A stretch of DNA of 64,000 nucleotides from Excoecaria cochinchinensis (GCA_947683425.1 CANTUQ010000070.1:1948001-2012000); one strand, 5' to 3'; shown: positions 36,101 to 49,151, counted from the first letter of the stretch. Numbers and translations: made by a program. Notes: generated by a model from the letters alone, not told the origin.

Positions 36101-39100
36101 ACGGTGGATCCTACTCCAAGTTGTCCTCTCACTACAAGCAAGGATTCCAATGTTGACTCTTCGCAATGTGGTATGGAACTAATGTGCTGGTGTCACAAGC
36201 TCTTGTCATGTCAATTTTATGTTATTTTAGGAAGCCCTGAGAAAACCATCTTGCTATTATTTCATTTTGATTAGGTCCAAAATATCAAAAAGAAATGGTA
36301 AGAACTGATGTATTGGATCCAGCTGGAAGGTTGCATGCCTACTTTGAGGTCAAACATCATCCTCAAATTGAAAAGAATTCTGCCTTGACTGCTGTAAGGT
36401 ATGATTCTTAATTAGTTTGCATTCTATCAGCTTTACTATCAATAGTTGAATCAGGAGCACTTTGAAATACCAATCTTCTTCTTCATCTTCTCTCTCTCTC
36501 TCTCTCTCTTATAAATTTGAAGAAATTTAGCATTGTTAATTGGAACCTCCTCTGAATGGATTTGATGTGGCAGCATATAGGTTCCGTTTTGCTCTGTTAA
36601 TCACATATAAAAGCTATTGAAGCAAATAAATAGATTTGATAGTAAAAGTGGGAATGTAAACATTAACATTTTGACATTAAAAGATGAATGACAACCTAAC
36701 TATCAGCATTTAATGATTACATGCTGACCACTGGGTTTGTTGCTTGGTGGTTGAGTTTCTACCTTGTAATGTAGGAGGTTAAGGATTGAAAATTTGACAG
36801 CCCCCTCTCTCTTTTAATAGATTCTGATATGCCTAACAAGTACCAAGTACTGAAATTGTAGATAATTAATTATGATAAATTTGGAAAATTCATGGCAAAT
36901 GATTGAGATAGTGAAACTGGTGTAGTTGTATTGGCAATTTACCTGTGGATGATGAAAATTGTGAAAGTAATGGTTGTTAAGCAATTCATCATTATATCAT
37001 AATATGCAAGTTAAAGGGACTCAAAAGGATTGCTCCTAGTTTATTCATTAGCCAGGAATTTTCACAGAACCCCTTTATATGGTTATCTTAAAATTGAATG
37101 TCTGGATATGTCAATGCCATTAATTACTTTCAAGATACTTAGAATTGGACCAAATAATTCTAATACATTTAAATAGAGTTTTAGGCTTAGGCTTAAATTT
37201 TAGTTTGTAGGACTTAAATTGGTTTTTAAGTTGATTTTATACCTGAATATAGAATGTAGGCTGCCTACAAATTGGTTAAAGGAGAGGTCCATGTTTAGAT
37301 GTTTAACTAAGGGTTGAGTTGGTGTTGAATCATGAGTATGCTGATTATTAAGGCTGAGTTGGTGTTGAATCACGAGTATGCTGATTATTAAATGAAAATG
37401 AAATTGTTAGAAATTTGTAATAATCTGTGCTATTTTAAGCAATGAAATAGAAAGGTCATTGTCTTATACATCATATTGTGCTAATTTGCTGAACAACATT
37501 ACATTTCATGTGGAATTTGATACTTACTTTTGGTACATATCCAACAAAACCTGTATATGGTGCCTTTGAAAAAATTGCATGGCTCGTTCTCTAATTGGCT
37601 TTTTCATCTATGTAAATCTTCTGATGAACAAGGGGGTGAGAAATTTTGTTGAGATAGAAAGGATTGAGGATAAGATGGATGTCAGAATAACTTTGTTAAT
37701 TCATTCAAGACTTCAGTATATTCATTTCATATCTCACAAAGGGTGAATTCAATTAGCTATGGTAACTAGTTTGGAATAAGATGCAATTAAGTTGAAGGCA
37801 TTCAAAAGAATCTATTATCTTGAATTATATATTGTATTAAATTTATATTGATGTAGCTTTTATGATATTTTGGACCATAGAGGAAAATAAATTATTGTGT
37901 ATTACTATTCAAATAACATATCAAATGAGGGAGCAAAAGGTTAAATCAATTTTTTAAGCCCGGACTTGAATAATCAGGAACTGGACTAATAGTTAATCTA
38001 ACTGCTTATAAAATTCATTTAGCACCAACTCACCTTATTTGTGATTGTGAATCATCGGGATCACCAAAGAACCGGAAAATACGCAATGACTTGACAAAAA
38101 TTTACCTGTTACATCAGCTTTTCAGTAAAAGAAATTTGCTGAATTTCTGAATTCTAAGAAAATTTACCTGTTACATCAATTCCTTTTTATTTATTTATTT
38201 TTTATTGGTATAAATATATCCGTTGTGTTTTAAAAGTTTACTTTGCTATGTCTTCTGTGATGCAATATTAATTTTTTAAAATTCCATGTTTTGATAAAAA
38301 TATTCAAATTGATCATTAGAAGAAAACTCGTTATAATAAAGTTAACCAAGCTGCTTTTGATAATTTCTTTCTTACAAATTTCAACGACATTTACTAATTT
38401 AAATGTATTTTAATTCATATGTTTTTAACAAAGCTTGTATAGATATATGTTATATGATATCATTTTTTAGTTTAATGAACATTTGGTTCCATCTGGATGA
38501 GGCTTAATTAAATACAGACTTTTTTCCTTTATTAGTTTGTACGATTGGTGGGGTTTATCTTAGAATTTGAGTACTTAAGGTCGACTGTGGAAAAAACTAT
38601 CATGTGATAAATTTTGTGATTTATCAACTTATCAAATATGTAACTATTAGATGTTTTCATGGCATACCAGACGAGTAGGTAATAGACATCTTGGTTCTCT
38701 TGCACCATTAGATAATGTTCAAATGCTTCTAAATGGGAAGCGTCATTTATGGCCTTCAATTTGGATTTGCTTTCTGGCAAGGGTTGTACCATATCTGTCT
38801 TTCTTCTTTCCCTCTCATTCATATTTCTTATTAAAATTTTAGTTCAGAACTTTCATTTGGTACAAACATTATAATAATTTTTCACTTCTGAAATAATTTT
38901 ACTTTGTGTGCGTGATATCCATTTTGTGTAAATTATATTGTTGTATTTCCACATTTTGTATAAATTATGTAACTGTAGGTCCTCGGTTAGGCAAAGAAGG
39001 AACCCGAAGGAAACTGCTGATCTTACTAGCATTCAGGAGCTTATTAATGATACTGATCGCAACTGCCATTCTGGTATCTCTGACCATATCTATCTTCTGC

Positions 39101-41876
39101 TTAGTTTTGCATTCTTTTCTTGGAGTCAATTATTTCTTCAGCAAGTCCCCCTGACTTCTGATTATGCAGGTCTTCTGGATATTGTACGACAGTGCACCTA
39201 CATTGGAATGGCAGATGATATTTTTGCATTGCTTCAGCATAATACTCATCTATATCTTGCAAATGTAGTGAACTTGAGGTATTGCTAATTTCTTATGCCC
39301 TTTCTTCTATGTGAAATATCATCTATCTGTGCATGGAAGAGAGAGATAGAGTGACAGAAGGAAGTCAAGGAGATAGAGATTGAATGTGATTTACGTATTT
39401 GAAATGCAGTTACCTACATTTGTCTCTCTCTCTCTCCCCCCTATTCCACATTCACCTAATCAATCGACTTGTCTTTTCATAATGAATTCAGAAGAATTTA
39501 TAACAGCCACATTTTGTTTATGAATATTGTTAACTTAGTCTTATAAGAACCTGTGCAGCACTCATGACAGATCTTTTATCTGTCCTTTCTTTTGCATCGA
39601 TGTAGGCCCTTGTCCCAAATGGCAAGCTGGGCCAAGTTGGTTTTCTTGCCTCCCTCACTTCAGTGACTAGCTCTTTTTCAATGAATTTACAGTAAAGAGC
39701 TTATGTATCAACAAGTTCTATGCCGCTTTGCGCATTTTAATGCTATACAACTAAGTGATCCAGCCCCTTTGCCAGAGCTTATTGTATTGGCCTTAAAAGA
39801 GGAAGACTTGGATCCAGAGTCGAATGAAAATAATGACCTGAAAGAGAAGATTGCAGAAGTAACTTCCATTCTCTTGACATATTTTTCATTTTAGATACTG
39901 TCACATTATTTATTTTGCTAGTATATGATCTGTCAAGTGTCCAGAACATGGAAAAATTTTATCCCAAAAACTGTAACTGTTTTTGCCCCTCCATGAAATT
40001 AGTGGATAATTAGTACTGGAATATAAAAGATTCAATGCATGTGTGTGTAAAAATTTTATTCATATGTATTTTCTTTAAGTAACCTTTAGGTATTATTAAT
40101 ATTCCAAGGATCAATGCACAACTTTTTCTTGAATCAACAAAAGAAATTATTATTAAATACATTTACAATAATGAAAAAAATCACAAAAAAGTGGAAAAAA
40201 CAGATCAAAATAAAATTCACTTTATTTTGATTATGAAAAATATTTAGTAATTCCTGAACTCTTTCTTTGGTATCGAGGATCATTGAAATGAGCAAAAACG
40301 CTATTCTATGGAAAACACCATTTATAGGTAGTTTAATTGAGATAACAGAGTGGGTCCTTTGTTCTGCCTCTATTGATTGGAATGGAATGATGGATTTATT
40401 TCTTTGCCTCTTTGCCAATAAATCAGAATTGTCGTAGAGAAAGTAGTTTGTTGTCACTTGTTTAGCGTAGTAGAAAAGAGATGGATTTGTAGCCAAGGTT
40501 GACTTCACTTTCATGTTGTGGACCTACTATTTGGATGTGATTCCATTAGAAATCACAACCAAAACACATCTAAAGTAAGTTTTCAGGTTTTGAGTTAGCC
40601 AATTCAAAATGGACCACTGGTTAGAAAGAAGCAATTTAAAGTTAGATGAAGATAATGAAGAGGGAGAAGATTATCTTATATTTGCAGTTATTTTTTGAAG
40701 AACAGCTTGGAGAGTAGAACTTGTGATTGATTGGTTTAATTTTGTCTTTAACTGTAGTTGCTGGTGGTTGCTATCTTATTTCACTCTTGCTCGGACATGG
40801 CTTTTGTTGAACTTATTTTTATATGAATTTGATGACATTGTAGAGCCGATAAGTTGAGGGTAGAAGTAGGCAGTCACTATGTGATCTTAAGTGGTTTTTG
40901 ATTTCTTGGCACTTGTGAGCAGGTGATTTGTATTGAACTAGTCTTATTATCTTCTTCATTGCAATATTGAAGTATAATTATGCATTCTCAGATGTTTGAC
41001 TTCGATCTTTAATGTGCATAGAAAAAGGTGTACGTCCCTAAGGTGTGAAACCTAGGCCTTAGGTGCACTGTGCATCTTTATTCTCTTGACGGCTTGCACC
41101 TAACTAGGTTTTGTGTTTTATTCATAATGAGGAATGTCTTTGAGATTCCTATATATATATATATATATGCCTCTCGTTATCATTGCTGTCAATAATTTCT
41201 TTCCTGCTTTCTTTTCTGGGATTCATAATAGCGACATGATTCTGCTCTATGCACCTTTATTCTCTTGAAGGCTTGCACCTAACTAGGTTTTGTGTTTTAT
41301 TCATAATGAGGAATGTGTTTGAGATTCCTATATATATATATATGCCTCTTGTTATCATTGCTGTCAATAATTTCTTTCCTGCTTTCTTTTCTGGGATTCA
41401 TAATAGCGACATGATTCTGCTCTCTCGTGTCAATCTCAATATCTTCATGGTTTATCAGATTGTTTGCTTGCAAAAGGTTTTAGCTGGTGAAGTAAACGTT
41501 CCGCTTCATTTTTGTGTCTTACATTATCGTTTTGATTTTCTTCAGATGAATACTGAATTGCTCAAGGAAAAGGCCGAAATGCTGGAGGAGTATTTTGGTA
41601 TTCATATTGACTCACATGGATATCTTTCTAGGCTTCCTGTCATACTTGACCAATACATGCCCGACATGGATCGGATTCCTGAATTTTTACTTTGTTTGGG
41701 CAATGATGTAAGTCCCAACTTTTAACTATGATGCCTTAGCTTTTGCTGGTTTGATACTCTAGATCCTAGATACTGACCTCTTGGATTTGGAAAATACTGA
41801 AAACAAAATCTCCTTGGTTCTTTTTTCCCGTTTGATTTTTCGTTTCTGTTTCCTTATATTGAGCTCTCTCTCTCTT

Positions 41877-41922
<46 letters not shown>

Positions 41923-43425
41923 GGGGGGTTACAAGAACTGACCATTGATAACAAGTATCCAGAAGCAGTTGTTGGATAAAACAAAGATTTTTTGGGACAT
42001 GGAAGATGTACCAATTCTTAAAAAGTGAAATTGTTATGAATATACATAATTTTTATCACACAGTACATTAATTATACAGCAAAACAATAAAATCCCGTTC
42101 TCATGCAGAATGGTTGGATGAGTTTGTAAAAAGCGTTGGAATTGTAATGTTCCGAAATTAATGCTTCAACTGATGAATTGTTTTCATGTCGGAATTTGAT
42201 CTCTAATTTTAGGTTGATTTTGAAGATGAGAAGAACTGCTTTCAAACAATTGCTGCTGCTCTTGGCAACTTTTATGCTATGCATCCTCCCCTGTTGCCCA
42301 ACCCAACAGGCAACGGTTTGCAATTTTACAAAAAAGGAAGACATGTAAATAATCCTGACGATGAAGCTGCCAGTGGCTTGGGTATGCTGTTGCGAATTCA
42401 ATGCATTTATCTAGGTTTTGTCTCATCAGTGTCTTCAACACTATATTTTGTCTTATTTCTCATCTTTACCCTTTTCTCTTCTTTTGAGATTGAAATTTGC
42501 AAATTCTGGAGTCTTTATATATTTTATGACATGCTACTCAGTTTTTCATCATCTAATTGGCAAATTCTTCGATTTCTGTAATAATGTCATCTTCCCTGCA
42601 AGTATTCTGCTTCTAATGCAAAAACTTGAGCTCCTCAATACGGAAACTTACATAAAACACCCAACTCCCAGCGTGTTGCTTGAATTTGTTCCTGCCCTCG
42701 GGGTACATGTATCCACTTGATTTAGCAATCATGCTAATCTTGGCAAATTGGTCTGTGTTAATCTTAGTTTATAAGCCATTTAACTGCACGCTACATTCTA
42801 AATTCTTTGAAGTGTCCACAGGGAAGGTGTTGCAGTTGAGGATGAAATCGACCATCAATTGCTTTCGGAGGCAGAGACTGTGTGGGCTCAGCGTGAGTGG
42901 TCGATTCAGCATGTCTTGTTTCCCTCGATGAGACTCTTTTTCAAGCCTCAGAATTCAATGGCTACAAATGGAACATTTGTTCAGGTATTGATATTTTAAT
43001 TGCAGCCCATAAATTTTAACTACTGGTTTTCTGAGGAATATTTTCTATCAAATTTGGAAACTCTGCCAAGTTAGCAAAGTTCGATGTATTAAATTTATCC
43101 TGGGTTGTGACATGAAACTCTGGATTTAAGCTCCTAAGTCGTCCATGTAACTCCGATAACTTTAGCCATCACCTTAATTTTTTCACCGTGGCAAATATTG
43201 CATATTTTAGTGACAATTACGACCTGGTTTTCTTTGGTTTTGTAAGTGATACATCAAATGGACTTTAGCATATTTCTGGTACAAGTGTTGAATCGTTATT
43301 AGTTTTCCGGAAAAATTTTTTTAAATTATTCACGGCTGCCACATTATACAAAACTGATTCAAAAATCTTGCTATCCACAGGTAGCTTCACTGGAGAAGCT
43401 TTATAAGATTTTTGAGAGATGCTAA
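30142..43425 (+). CDS. MLH1: DNA mismatch repair protein MLH1, 16 exons
   Basis: MutL homologue that pairs with PMS1/MLH3-type partners in mismatch repair and meiotic recombination in the nucleus. Exons: 30142-30438, 30530-30702, 30813-30885, 31076-31210, 31320-31521, 33108-33256, 34704-34802, 36101-36170, 36275-36398, 38979-39073, 39170-39278, 39693-39858, 41546-41707, 42213-42381, 42827-42984, 43381-43425. All introns are GT-AG and phases join to 741 residues, close to the known plant length (737 in Arabidopsis as I recall). The GHKL ATPase motifs are present: ENSLDA (E67, N68), DDGHGI (93-98) and GFRGEAL (128-134), then HPTKRE. The C-terminal half has MNTELLKEKAEMLEEYF and ends in the MLH1 hallmark FERC. 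Exons 8-9 encode the variable linker. The exon 15 acceptor is unusual (see findings). No stop or frameshift is seen, so the gene looks intact. Confidence 0.96.
32496..32523. repeat. CT microsatellite in MLH1 intron 5
   Basis: A (CT)n run with a flanking T-tract. Similar runs lie at about 36488-36508 (intron 9) and 39422-39436 (intron 11). Confidence 0.85.
37314..37393 (+). repeat. 40-bp tandem duplication in MLH1 intron 9
   Basis: GAGTTGGTGTTGAATCA...GAGTATGCTGATTATTAA occurs twice, at 37316 and 37356, with one or two differences. Apart from this, intron 9 (2.6 kb) shows no recognised element. Confidence 0.9.
41069..41423 (+). repeat. Tandem duplication of about 180 bp in MLH1 intron 12
   Basis: 41069-41248 and 41249-41423 align almost fully. 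Both carry TTCTCTTGA.GGCTTGCACC, an AT dinucleotide run of different length, and ATAGCGACATGATTCTGCTC. The high similarity points to a recent event. Confidence 0.92.
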
Positions 43426-45831
43426 TGGAATGATTCTCTTCAGTCATACTAGTCCCATGCAGATCGGAGTTGTTTTCTGGATTATAGCCTCAAGATCTTG
43501 TGTATTGTGGTGGGTCAATGTTCTTTTGGCTTTGATGAGGATGGTAGGGCGGCCTTTCTGATGTTTTCTGGAAATAAAGAACTTGGCCGTTCTATATGAT
43601 TTCGCATTTTACATTTGAATTCACAAGTCTGATTCTCGGTTGGTACAGTGATGGAAACTTTTGGGCATCAATAATCAAGCCCCCTTCGATGCAGACAGGC
43701 AGAAACAATCTTAATCCATCAAGGCCGAAGTGGAGGGAAGAAAGGGAAAAGGGATAGGAAAGCATTGTGTTTAGTAGCTGTATTCTGACAATTGGTTGGA
43801 TCAGTAGACAATGTTGTATATCGAGTTTAGGTTTTCATTGATTTTTGCATCTTCACTGGCAGAGATAGCAATACTGCACCTTTTTGTTCTATTTTTTTTT
43901 CTTTTACCCGACCCTAATACAGATTCAAACATCAGAAAAAGGCATTGCGAAACAAAAGCCGTGTAACGGTTACACCACGTAATAACCAATCAAAGTCATA
44001 AACCCAAACTCGGAACAAATGTCAGAACAACCTCAGTTGGAATCATCCATTGAAGGGTATGATTAAAGCTAAATCAACAGGAAAAGTTCAGATTAGCAGA
44101 TCTCACAACTATTGACATTCATTCATTAAATAGAAATGAAGAAAGAAGATGAACATCTACCGTTTTCTAAAGTGACTAAACCGTCCTTTCAATTCCCCGT
44201 ACCAAATTACACACTCAACTAAAGGGCATACAAGCATTCTTCCTGCCAACAACGGCGACCAAAGCAATCTCTAAGGCGCAATCCCTTGTGCTGATCGCGA
44301 ATCTCTGTCTAAAATCCCACAATCTTGGAGTTTTGCTACAAGAAAAACAATTAAGAGCAGACATGACATTGAACATTTGACTTTGACCACACAAAATTCA
44401 GGTAAAACTGGGCTTCACAAATACACACAGTAGTGCTCGAGGAGCCAAAAGTGATCACATTTATAAACCCAGCATGAAATTGGAAAATCAAATTTCAATT
44501 TTAGATTCAAAACTGTGTAATTTTTCCTCCAGTTTCATAAGAAAATGTTCAGGAAACAATTTTATAGTAGAAAGCATGGATATAGTTCAATCGCATAATA
44601 GCAAAACAACATTTAAGCATTCATGTTCCTCCTACCAACCTCTCATTTTATTTACACTTCAGCCTGCATACACGCATCTGCTGCAACTAAATAAGCAGTT
44701 CACTTTGTTCTTCTATTTTCAATGAAAGACAACATGTCAAAAGCGGATGCAATTCTTCCTAAATAAGCAGTACACTTCAGCCCTACAATTCTTCCTATTT
44801 GTCATATAGCAATCCTCCTTGGCCCATGATCCATATAGCATAATAAGAAAATCAAAAAATTCTGACTCAGTTCAGAATTATCGACATATTTCCATCCCAT
44901 GCCCAATTAATTATTTTAAATTTTCAACTGATGAAAATTTTGAAAACTTATATACTACAACGTTAAGGAGTAATAACAACTCACCATCTACATCAGGTCT
45001 CAAAAACTTCTCAAGGATTTCAAGTAGATCATTTTCTATTATATATCTCACTATTTCTATCTCCATTTGGGTAGACCTTAAAATACAAGACACTTCAACC
45101 AACCGATCTAACTTAACCTTCAATTATTTTTGATACCACCAACAGCAAAATCATTCAACTACACTATTTACTATGCTTTTATTACCATGTAACTGAATTG
45201 GACTAAGAAATGAGTTATCCAAAAACCAAATGATCTATGACTTGAAAAAGCCTGTTTGATTAGAATCAACTTGATATATTTGTGTTATTAGAATCAACTT
45301 GACAAATTTGTGTTGCACTCAACCTATCAAGTAATGTAAGCCTTCTGACCGACTCATAGAAGAAACTTCCTGACAGACAGCATTACTAATTAAAGTAATT
45401 CAGTTAACATAACTAACAAACCTCAAATGAAATGCACCAATTACAATGTAATATGCAATGTGACATAGAATAAGAAAAGTTGCTGACAGAAAGAGAACAA
45501 AAATGTATCAAACCTTGAGGTAGCCGACCAAAAGACCTTCAAGAAAACCATCAAATGTGGCATTCTCAATTAATATCATCAAGGAAGATCCTTTCACTAA
45601 ACAATCTAAAGGGCAGAAAGTGCATCTGAGCAAAATATAAATAATGGTATCAGCTACCATTTATAGAATAGCACTTGCATAAATAAAATCTCGATTCTTC
45701 TGGTCTGGACAAAAGAGGGAACTCACATCCTTCGTGCAGTCGCAATCAAAGATGTTTCAGCTGCCATTACATGATATGTTGAAGCACTAAGGCTGTCATT
45801 TAGTAAAATTTTCTAAAATATCTAGAAGTTC
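43426..45831. other. Convergent intergenic region (MLH1 and RH21-like 3' ends)
   Basis: 2.4 kb between the stop codons of two genes facing each other, expected to hold both 3' UTRs. On the minus strand there are splice-donor-like (CCTCAAG/GTTTGA near 45520) and other signals that could belong to introns in the helicase 3' UTR. No further ORF is supported. Confidence 0.5.
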
Positions 45832-47946
45832 TCAATGAGCAAAAACAGTGTCATTTCGCCTAGGTGGTCTGTCAGGAATAGTTCCTGGTTTGAACTTTGA
45901 CGCCTCATGTTTAGCCAGCTCAGGAGGTACATGGCTATTACTCTGAATGAGCATCTGCTTGAGATCATAAAAAACCTCAGTATCTCCAAGAGTCAAGAAT
46001 GTTGTTGCCACGCCTGACTTTCCAGCACGGCCCGTTCGTCCAATACGATGAGTGTACATTTCAATATTCCCAGGCATGTCATAATTAATGACATGGGCCA
46101 CGTCAGGTATATCTATACCACGACCAGCAACATCTGTAGCAACCAAGACATTGTATCTCTTGGTTCTAAAACCTTCAAGGCTAATTTCTCTCTGCTCCTG
46201 GGACTTTCCACCATGCAGAGTCGTCACACGATATCCTGCCTTATCCAGATTCTTGGCGACCATGTCTGCATTCTTCTTAGTGTTAACAAACACAATTGCT
46301 GTTTTGTCTCCAAGTTCATCAAGTAATCTCTGCAACTTGAAAAATTTCTCTGACTCCTTCATCATGATCACATGCTGTGATATCAAGTCAGTTGCCTTTC
46401 CAGCAGTTCCAATGTTGACTACAACTGGATTTCTCAAGTATTTCCTAGCAAGGCGCTCAACAGCAGGTGGCATAGTGGCACTGAACATATAAGTAGTCCT
46501 GTAAATCTTTTTCTCGTCAAGCTCTTCATCTTCATTTTCTGGTTTCAAGTTACTTGATGGCATTGCGTCCAACACCCCCACAACCTGGGGTTCAAAACCC
46601 ATATCTATCATGCGATCAGCCTCATCAAGAACAACATAATTGCACTGATTCAAAACAGCATAGCGCCTCTCCAAGCAATCAAGCAAACGACCTGGAGTAG
46701 CAATCACCACCTCACACCCTTGCCTAATCCTAAATCCTTGCTCCTCAATGGACTGCCCACCAACAATAGAAACCACTTTAATGCCCAAGTAATGAGCAAA
46801 CTTCACAGTTTCATCCTCAATCTGTTGTGCCAATTCTCGAGTAGGCGCCATGACAACAGCATAAGGCCCCTCCGCCTCACCTTCCTCACTCATGGGGGGC
46901 AACCTAGAAATGTAAGTTAACATGGGCAAAACAAACGCTGCAGTCTTACCAGAACCAGTCTCAGCTATCCCAATCACATCACGCTGCTGAAGTCCCAATG
47001 GAATGGCGGCCATCTGAATGGGTGACGGTTTCTTATATCCAGCCCTCTCAACCGCCTTCAAAAGCTCCGAACTGAGTTTACTCTCAGCCCAACTTCTCAT
47101 AGGCCTGGGAATTTTGGATCCCTTGTAGGAAATATTAAAGTCTTCCCTGAAAATTCTCCAATCTCTCTCAGTCATTTCTTCAAGCTTCTTCTCGGACCAA
47201 TGCCTATCAACTCTCATATCAAAAGTATCATACATATCAGCAGCTTCTTCTTTAAGTTTCCTTGCAGCTGCCTCCTCAGGCTTCTCTTCCACGCCCTCCT
47301 TTCTTCGAATCTCTTCTCTCATCTCCTTCTCATTCTTTGCCGCCAGTTTTTTCTGCTCCCTTCGATCCATGCCAGCACGAAATCCTCGGCCAAACAAGAG
47401 CTGAGCCTCATGAGGGTTTTGATACAAAGAATTCATATCTCTAGAAGTATCCTCAGTGTTCTCCCAATCAAAAGAAAACCTAAATTTCTCACTAGGTTTA
47501 ATAACCCTCTTTTTAGGTTTTTTAGATCCCAAATACTGTTCCTTTATAGAATCCAGCTCCTTCTCGCGCTCTCTCTCCGCTAATTTTTCCAGGCGAGCAC
47601 GCTCCCGCGCCTTCGCCTCCTCTTCACGCTCGCGGTCGCGCTCACGGCGAGAAGAGCGATCTCTGTCGCGGTCTCGGTCTCGGTCTCGGTCTCGTTCCCG
47701 GTCGCGGTCCCTATCGCGATCCCTGTCGCGGTCACGGCGGTCAGAATCGGAGGGTTTGAGAGTGTTACTAGCGGCTGTGCTGTTGGGGTCGGAGGAGCGG
47801 AGTTGGGAGAGAAGCTGTTGTTGGCGGAGTTTCTGCTGATTGAATTCTTCTTGGCGGCGCTCAAGGGCCAATTGCTCGCGCTGGGCTTTGGTTAAGAAGA
47901 CGGGTTTCTTGGCGGTGGCGGTGATATCATCGGCTGTGCGTTTCAT
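45832..47946 (-). CDS. RH21: DEAD-box RNA helicase, PRP28/DDX23 type (RH21-like)
   Basis: A single open exon of 704 residues; the ATG at 47946 is followed by MKRTADDITATAKKPVFLTK, the start shared by plant RH21 proteins. The N-terminal 70-130 is an Arg-Asp/Glu repeat as in U5 snRNP helicases, with PEEAAARKLKEEA nearby. The helicase core has: Q motif GYKKPSPIQ (303-311), AETGSGKT (328-335), PTRELA (368-373), TPGR (417-420), DEAD (441-444), SAT (489-491), VFVNTKK (552-558), ATDVAGRGID (603-612) and HRIGRTGR (633-640). It ends DTVFAH. Family role: it releases U1 from the 5' splice site so that U6 can pair during spliceosome activation, and the Arabidopsis protein also affects microRNA processing. 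All motifs are intact. The length is close to the Arabidopsis protein (733 by memory). Confidence 0.95.
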   Translation of the reverse strand: MKRTADDITATAKKPVFLTKAQREQLALERRQEEFNQQKLRQQQLLSQLRSSDPNSTAASNTLKPSDSDRRDRDRDRDRDRDRERDRDRDRDRDRDRSSRRERDREREEEAKARERARLEKLAEREREKELDSIKEQYLGSKKPKKRVIKPSEKFRFSFDWENTEDTSRDMNSLYQNPHEAQLLFGRGFRAGMDRREQKKLAAKNEKEMREEIRRKEGVEEKPEEAAARKLKEEAADMYDTFDMRVDRHWSEKKLEEMTERDWRIFREDFNISYKGSKIPRPMRSWAESKLSSELLKAVERAGYKKPSPIQMAAIPLGLQQRDVIGIAETGSGKTAAFVLPMLTYISRLPPMSEEGEAEGPYAVVMAPTRELAQQIEDETVKFAHYLGIKVVSIVGGQSIEEQGFRIRQGCEVVIATPGRLLDCLERRYAVLNQCNYVVLDEADRMIDMGFEPQVVGVLDAMPSSNLKPENEDEELDEKKIYRTTYMFSATMPPAVERLARKYLRNPVVVNIGTAGKATDLISQHVIMMKESEKFFKLQRLLDELGDKTAIVFVNTKKNADMVAKNLDKAGYRVTTLHGGKSQEQREISLEGFRTKRYNVLVATDVAGRGIDIPDVAHVINYDMPGNIEMYTHRIGRTGRAGKSGVATTFLTLGDTEVFYDLKQMLIQSNSHVPPELAKHEASKFKPGTIPDRPPRRNDTVFAH

Positions 47947-48179
47947 GGTTGAGGTTTTAGAGGAAGAGATGGAGAAGCGATCGCTTGGTTAATTGCAGGA
48001 AGGGAAAAGGAGGGAAATTCCAAAAAATTTACAGTTCTGAAGGATTAGATGCTTCTAGAAGCACAAAACTTTGATACTGGTCGTATCTTCGAAGTCGTAT
48101 GCCGCTGATATATAGGTGATATTGCTTTACTCAAGCCTGTTTTTATTTATTTATTTATTTAGAAACGAAGAGTAATTAG

Positions 48180-49151
48180 TAGGGGTGTGCAAAAACCGAA
48201 CCGACCCGAATAAATCGATCCGAAATATTCATTCGGGTAGGGTTGTTCGGGTAGTTAGGGTCGGGTCGGGTGTAATATTTTACATTTGTTCGGGTCGGGT
48301 CGGGTGAACCCTAGATTAAACCGAACCCGACCGAAAAACCTATATATATTACATATCGTATTTATTATCGATTTGTGAGAGTTGGCCCAATGGTAAAGAT
48401 ATTATTCTTTCCTTTTTATCTACCCAAGTTCAATTCCTAAGAGAAGCAAAACTTTTAAACAATTTTTGACTTTTTTAACTCGTCTCTTTTTACTTCCCAA
48501 CTTTCCCATTTCTCGTTTCAATTTCCCACGCCCCAACTTTCCTATTTCAATTTCCAACACTCCATCTCCTCTCTCTTTCTCTGTGTTTTTCTTTCTTCCA
48601 TACCCATATCAAAAAAATCAAAATCTCACCCCTCTCTCTATTTCTTCTTCCTCTTGCTTCCTCTCTCTTCATCCTCATCCTCAGGCCTCCGATCTACACA
48701 TTCACACACAACTTAAATTTTTTTTTCTTTTTTTCTTTTGTTTCTGTGCTTCTCATCCTCCTCCTCCTCCTCCCTCTTTTTCCCTCTTTTCCTCCTCCTT
48801 CTCCCTCGATCTATCTCCGCTTGGATCTATTTGGTTTTTTATATTTGATTTGTATTTTCTTGCTTGATATTTGAGTTTAATTTGTGGTAGATTTGAATTT
48901 TTGTATGTATAATTTGTGAATTTTTTTTTGTTTACAGAAATTTGTTTGGCTAATTTGTTGGATTTGTTTTGATTGTGAATTTCGGGTTGTTTGAGGTATT
49001 TTGGGTCGGGCCCCAAAATTTTCGGGTTGTTCGGGTAGGGACCCGAAATATATTTAGGTTCGGTTCGGGTGAAGGATACTGGCCTTTTTCGGGTTTCGGG
49101 TTATTCGGGTTCGGGTCGGTTTGACCCGAACCCGCCCGATGCACAGCCCTA
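48180..49151. mobile_element. Non-autonomous hAT-like element 1 (972 bp)
   Basis: Termini TAGGGGTGTGCA and TGCACAGCCCTA are inverted repeats (11 of 12). The 8-bp duplication GTAATTAG flanks both sides (48172-48179 and 49152-49159). Both ends carry short CGGGTCGGGT/ACCCGACCCG arrays that pair with each other. The middle has no transposase; see the tRNA-like stretch reported separately. Confidence 0.92.

Noticed and set aside
47456..47864. Plus-strand Ser/Arg-rich ORF and shifted minus ORF over the helicase N-terminus
   Set aside because: They are shadows of the Arg-Asp codon repeat of the real minus-strand helicase.
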